Shown in pieces: positions 12,257 to 14,523 of a stretch of DNA of 14,523 bases; the stretch's first letter is position 1, and each line of letters begins with the position of its first letter. Below the pieces are notes generated by a model. That model had not been told where the DNA came from and made no database searches. It worked only from the letters and a program-made list of their open reading frames with translations. Source of the DNA: Devosia sp. (GTDB taxonomy: Bacteria; Pseudomonadota; Alphaproteobacteria; Rhizobiales; Devosiaceae). The position numbers and the translations under genes are program-made. The stretch covers positions 1-14,523 of the forward strand of contig JAEUMC010000346.1 in NCBI GenBank assembly GCA_016793415.1, written 5' to 3'.

Positions 12257-13880
12257 TCTGCCCGCCCTCGAGATCGTCGACCTCAGCGTCGGTTATGCCG
12301 GCGAGAACGGCATCATCCCGGCGGTCGACCGGGTGTCGTTCAACATCGCGCCGGGCGAGTTCATGGGGCTCGCCGGGGAATCGGGCTGCGGCAAGTCGAC
12401 GATCGCGCAATCGATCCTGCGGCTGTTGCGGGCGCCGGGGATCATCACCGGCGGCGCGATCCGCATCGCCGGCAACGACATGCTGTCGGGAGACGACAAC
12501 GCGGTGCGGGCGCTGCGCTGGCGCACCGCCTCGATCGTGCTGCAGAACTCCTTGACCTCGCTCAATCCGGTGAAGCGGATCGAGTGGCAGTTGCAGGAGG
12601 CGCTCAATCGCGGCGGTGCCGGAGTGAAGCGGACGCCGGCGGAACTGCTGCAGATGGTCGATATCGACCCGAGGCGCCTGCGCGCTTTTCCGCATGAGCT
12701 CTCGGGCGGGCAGCGGCAGCGCGTGGTGATCGCCATGGCGCTGGCGCTCGAACCCAAGCTGATCATCCTCGATGAGCCGACCACGGCGCTCGACGTGATC
12801 GTGCAGCAGGAGATCTTCGTGACGGTAAAGGCGCTGCAACGGCAGATGGGCTTTGCCGTGCTGCTGATCACCCACGATCTGCCGCTGCTGTTCGAAGTGG
12901 CCGACCGCATCGCGGTGATGAAGGACGGCAGGATCGTCGAGACGGCGCCCGTGGCCGAGTTCCGGCAGCACCAGCAGCACCCCTATTCGAAGGCATTGCT
13001 GACGGCGACGCCGAAGGTCGATTTCACCATCCCGCCGGTGGCGCGGCCGAAATCGGTGGCGCATCCGGTGCTGGAGACGGCGCACCTCACCAAGGCCTAT
13101 GGCACCAACCCGCTCACCGGCCACTCGGCCCTGGTGGCGGTCAACGATGTGTCGTTCCGGCTGGCGCCGGGCGAGATCGTGGCGCTGGTCGGCGCTTCGG
13201 GCAGCGGCAAATCCACCTTCGGGCGGATCGTCACCGGGCTGACCCGGCCGAGTTCGGGCGATGTGCTGGTCGATGGCCGGACGCCGGTGCCGGTGTCGCG
13301 CCGCCGGCCGCACCAGCCGCGCGCCGCGCAGATGGTGTTCCAGGATGTCTATGGTTCGCTCAATCCGCTGCACACCATCGGCCATCACCTGCGCCGCGCG
13401 GTGATCTCGGCGCCCGGCGGCGACAAGGCCGATGTCGAGGGGCGAGTGGCGGCGCTCCTCACCGAGGTCGGTTTGACCCCGACTGCCAACTATCTCGACC
13501 GGCGGCCGCATGAGCTGTCGGGCGGGCAGCGCCAACGCGTCGGCCTCGCCCGGGCGCTGGCCGCTTCGCCCAAGCTCCTCGTGGCGGACGAGCCGGTGTC
13601 GATGCTCGACGTGTCGATCCGGCGCGACATCCTCAACCTGATCGCGCGGCTGCGCGACGAGCAGGGCGTCGCGGTTCTCTACATCACCCATGACGTGGTC
13701 AGCGCCGGCTACATCGCCGATCGCATCGCGGTGATGCATCGCGGCCAGCTGGTCGAGGAAGGACTGGCAAAGGCCGTTCTCGCCAACCCGCAGCATGCCT
13801 ACACGCGCCAGCTCATTGCCGCCGTTCCCGGTGGCCTCGGGCTTGAAACCTCCAGCGCCAACCCGGTTCCCGTGTCATGA
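12249..13880 (+). CDS. Fused double ATP-binding protein of the importer (DppD-DppF type)
   Basis: A 543-residue protein with two full ABC ATPase domains. Domain 1: Walker A GESGCGKST (43-51), Q-loop Q99, signature LSGGQ (151-155), Walker B LIILDEP (171-177), H209. Domain 2: Walker A GASGSGKST (315-323), Q-loop Q365, signature LSGGQ (423-427), Walker B LLVADEP (443-449), H481. All catalytic residues are present in both halves. The linker HPYSKALLTATPK (244-256) is the OppD/F C-terminal motif, and the end has HAYTRQLIAAVP (516-527). Most peptide importers encode the two ATPases separately; fused forms are common in alphaproteobacteria. It starts within the permease gene (8-base overlap) and ends overlapping the next gene by ATGA. 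Confidence 0.95.
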   Translation: MLDLPALEIVDLSVGYAGENGIIPAVDRVSFNIAPGEFMGLAGESGCGKSTIAQSILRLLRAPGIITGGAIRIAGNDMLSGDDNAVRALRWRTASIVLQNSLTSLNPVKRIEWQLQEALNRGGAGVKRTPAELLQMVDIDPRRLRAFPHELSGGQRQRVVIAMALALEPKLIILDEPTTALDVIVQQEIFVTVKALQRQMGFAVLLITHDLPLLFEVADRIAVMKDGRIVETAPVAEFRQHQQHPYSKALLTATPKVDFTIPPVARPKSVAHPVLETAHLTKAYGTNPLTGHSALVAVNDVSFRLAPGEIVALVGASGSGKSTFGRIVTGLTRPSSGDVLVDGRTPVPVSRRRPHQPRAAQMVFQDVYGSLNPLHTIGHHLRRAVISAPGGDKADVEGRVAALLTEVGLTPTANYLDRRPHELSGGQRQRVGLARALAASPKLLVADEPVSMLDVSIRRDILNLIARLRDEQGVAVLYITHDVVSAGYIADRIAVMHRGQLVEEGLAKAVLANPQHAYTRQLIAAVPGGLGLETSSANPVPVS

Positions 13881-14523
13881 CAGCAACCCATGTTCCCGAA
13901 ATCCGTGTCGGCATCGACGGACGGAAATTTCCCCGCGCCGCCGAACTCGGCCCGCTCAAGCTGATCGAGCGCTGCGCCGAGCTCGGCCATGCCGGGGTGT
14001 TCTTCCGCACCGTGCTCGACGTCTCGCCGACGCTCGACCAGGGCTTCCTCGCCGCGGTGAAGCAGCGGGCCGACGAGCTCGGGCTCTACCTCGAAATGGG
14101 GCTGGGCAAGATCAACCCCTACAACACACCCGAAGCGCCCGAGGTCCGCGATGTCGGCAAGGGCGATTACCTGCTCGGCATGACCAGGATGATCGAGGCG
14201 ACGACGGCCATCGGCTGCACGGCGCTGTGGGGCGATACCGCCAACTACCAGCGGCACGACTGGGGCCTGCATGCCATCGACCGCTACCGCACCGATGTCG
14301 ATTGGCCCGACCAACTGGAGGCAACGCGCAAATTCCTCCTCAAGCTGAAGCCGGTGCTCAGGGACCGCGGCGCCACCATTGCGGTCGAGACGCATGAGGA
14401 GATCACCACGGCGGAGATCGTCCGGCTGGTCGAACAAGTCGGCGCCGATGCGCTGGGGGTGACGCTCGACCTCGCCAATGTGGTGGTGCGCGGCGAGGAC
14501 CCGGTGGCGGCCACCCGCCGCGT
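13877..14523 (+). CDS. Xylose-isomerase-like TIM-barrel protein (partial, runs off right edge)
   Basis: ATG 13877 overlaps the ATPase stop (ATGA, 13877-13880), and 215 complete codons are open to the window end. The visible part reads as an AP-endonuclease-2/xylose-isomerase-like barrel: VGIDGRKFPR (11-20), SPTLD (50-54), ETHEEIT (171-177) with candidate metal-site glutamates, and DALGVTLDLAN (191-201, D198). It is the paralogue of the minus-strand gene at 4896-5816, sharing these motifs in the same order; here ETHEEIT replaces KTHEEIT. The start overlap implies coupled translation with the importer, so it probably processes the imported substrate. About 100 C-terminal residues are missing if it has the length of its paralogue. 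Confidence 0.85.
   Translation, partial: MTATHVPEIRVGIDGRKFPRAAELGPLKLIERCAELGHAGVFFRTVLDVSPTLDQGFLAAVKQRADELGLYLEMGLGKINPYNTPEAPEVRDVGKGDYLLGMTRMIEATTAIGCTALWGDTANYQRHDWGLHAIDRYRTDVDWPDQLEATRKFLLKLKPVLRDRGATIAVETHEEITTAEIVRLVEQVGADALGVTLDLANVVVRGEDPVAATRR

Noticed and set aside
12228..13796. 522-codon minus-strand ORF opposite the ATPase
   Set aside because: Shadow of the double ATPase, whose Walker and signature motifs are all present on the plus strand.

Overview
The window is GC-rich, densely packed DNA that reads like an alphaproteobacterium of the Hyphomicrobiales, possibly Devosia or a relative. This rests on gene content, codon bias and a repeat built on GTCATCCCAGCGAAAGCTGG, of a kind common in that group. 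The placement is inference. There is no rRNA, tRNA, transposase, phage or CRISPR signature, and no gene-free stretch longer than 300 bases.

Left block, minus strand (1-3324). An IclR-family regulator (2524-3324) lies upstream of a short operon with an amidohydrolase_2-type TIM-barrel hydrolase (1549-2436) and a class III PLP aminotransferase of the glutamate-1-semialdehyde aminomutase type (245-1534). A further minus-strand ORF, perhaps a fumarylacetoacetate-hydrolase-family N-terminus, runs off the left edge. Two palindromes built from the same half-sites (GAAAAGTCG and CAACTTTTC) lie on either side of the two-enzyme operon.

Middle block (3145-4780) is rearranged. A 255-bp segment covering the IclR promoter and the start of its coding region occurs a second time at 3931-4173, about 96% identical, with a 12-bp in-frame deletion. 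The second copy leaves a 60-codon HTH-only remnant. Between the copies, on the plus strand, are a 45-residue ORF with two CxxC pairs and a small secreted protein. Downstream is a 156-residue orphan ORF with less GC-biased codons than its neighbours.

Right block (4896-14523) resembles a solute uptake and catabolism locus. Minus strand: a xylose-isomerase-like TIM-barrel protein and an M24 (creatinase/aminopeptidase-fold) protein that has lost four of the five metal ligands. Plus strand, divergent: a ROK-family regulator, then a complete PepT-type ABC importer (binding protein, two permeases, one fused double ATPase), then a second xylose-isomerase-like protein overlapping the ATPase stop by 4 bases and cut by the right edge. 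The ROK regulator, the two sugar-isomerase-like proteins and the binding-protein motifs suggest an oligosaccharide or sugar conjugate rather than a plain peptide as substrate. The M24 protein suggests that the substrate may carry an amide or C-N bond. The substrate cannot be read from sequence.

The most unusual points are the duplicated IclR promoter/HTH segment and the small genes between its copies, the metal-site-less M24 protein, the paired palindromes, and the paralogous isomerase-like genes on either side of the transporter.
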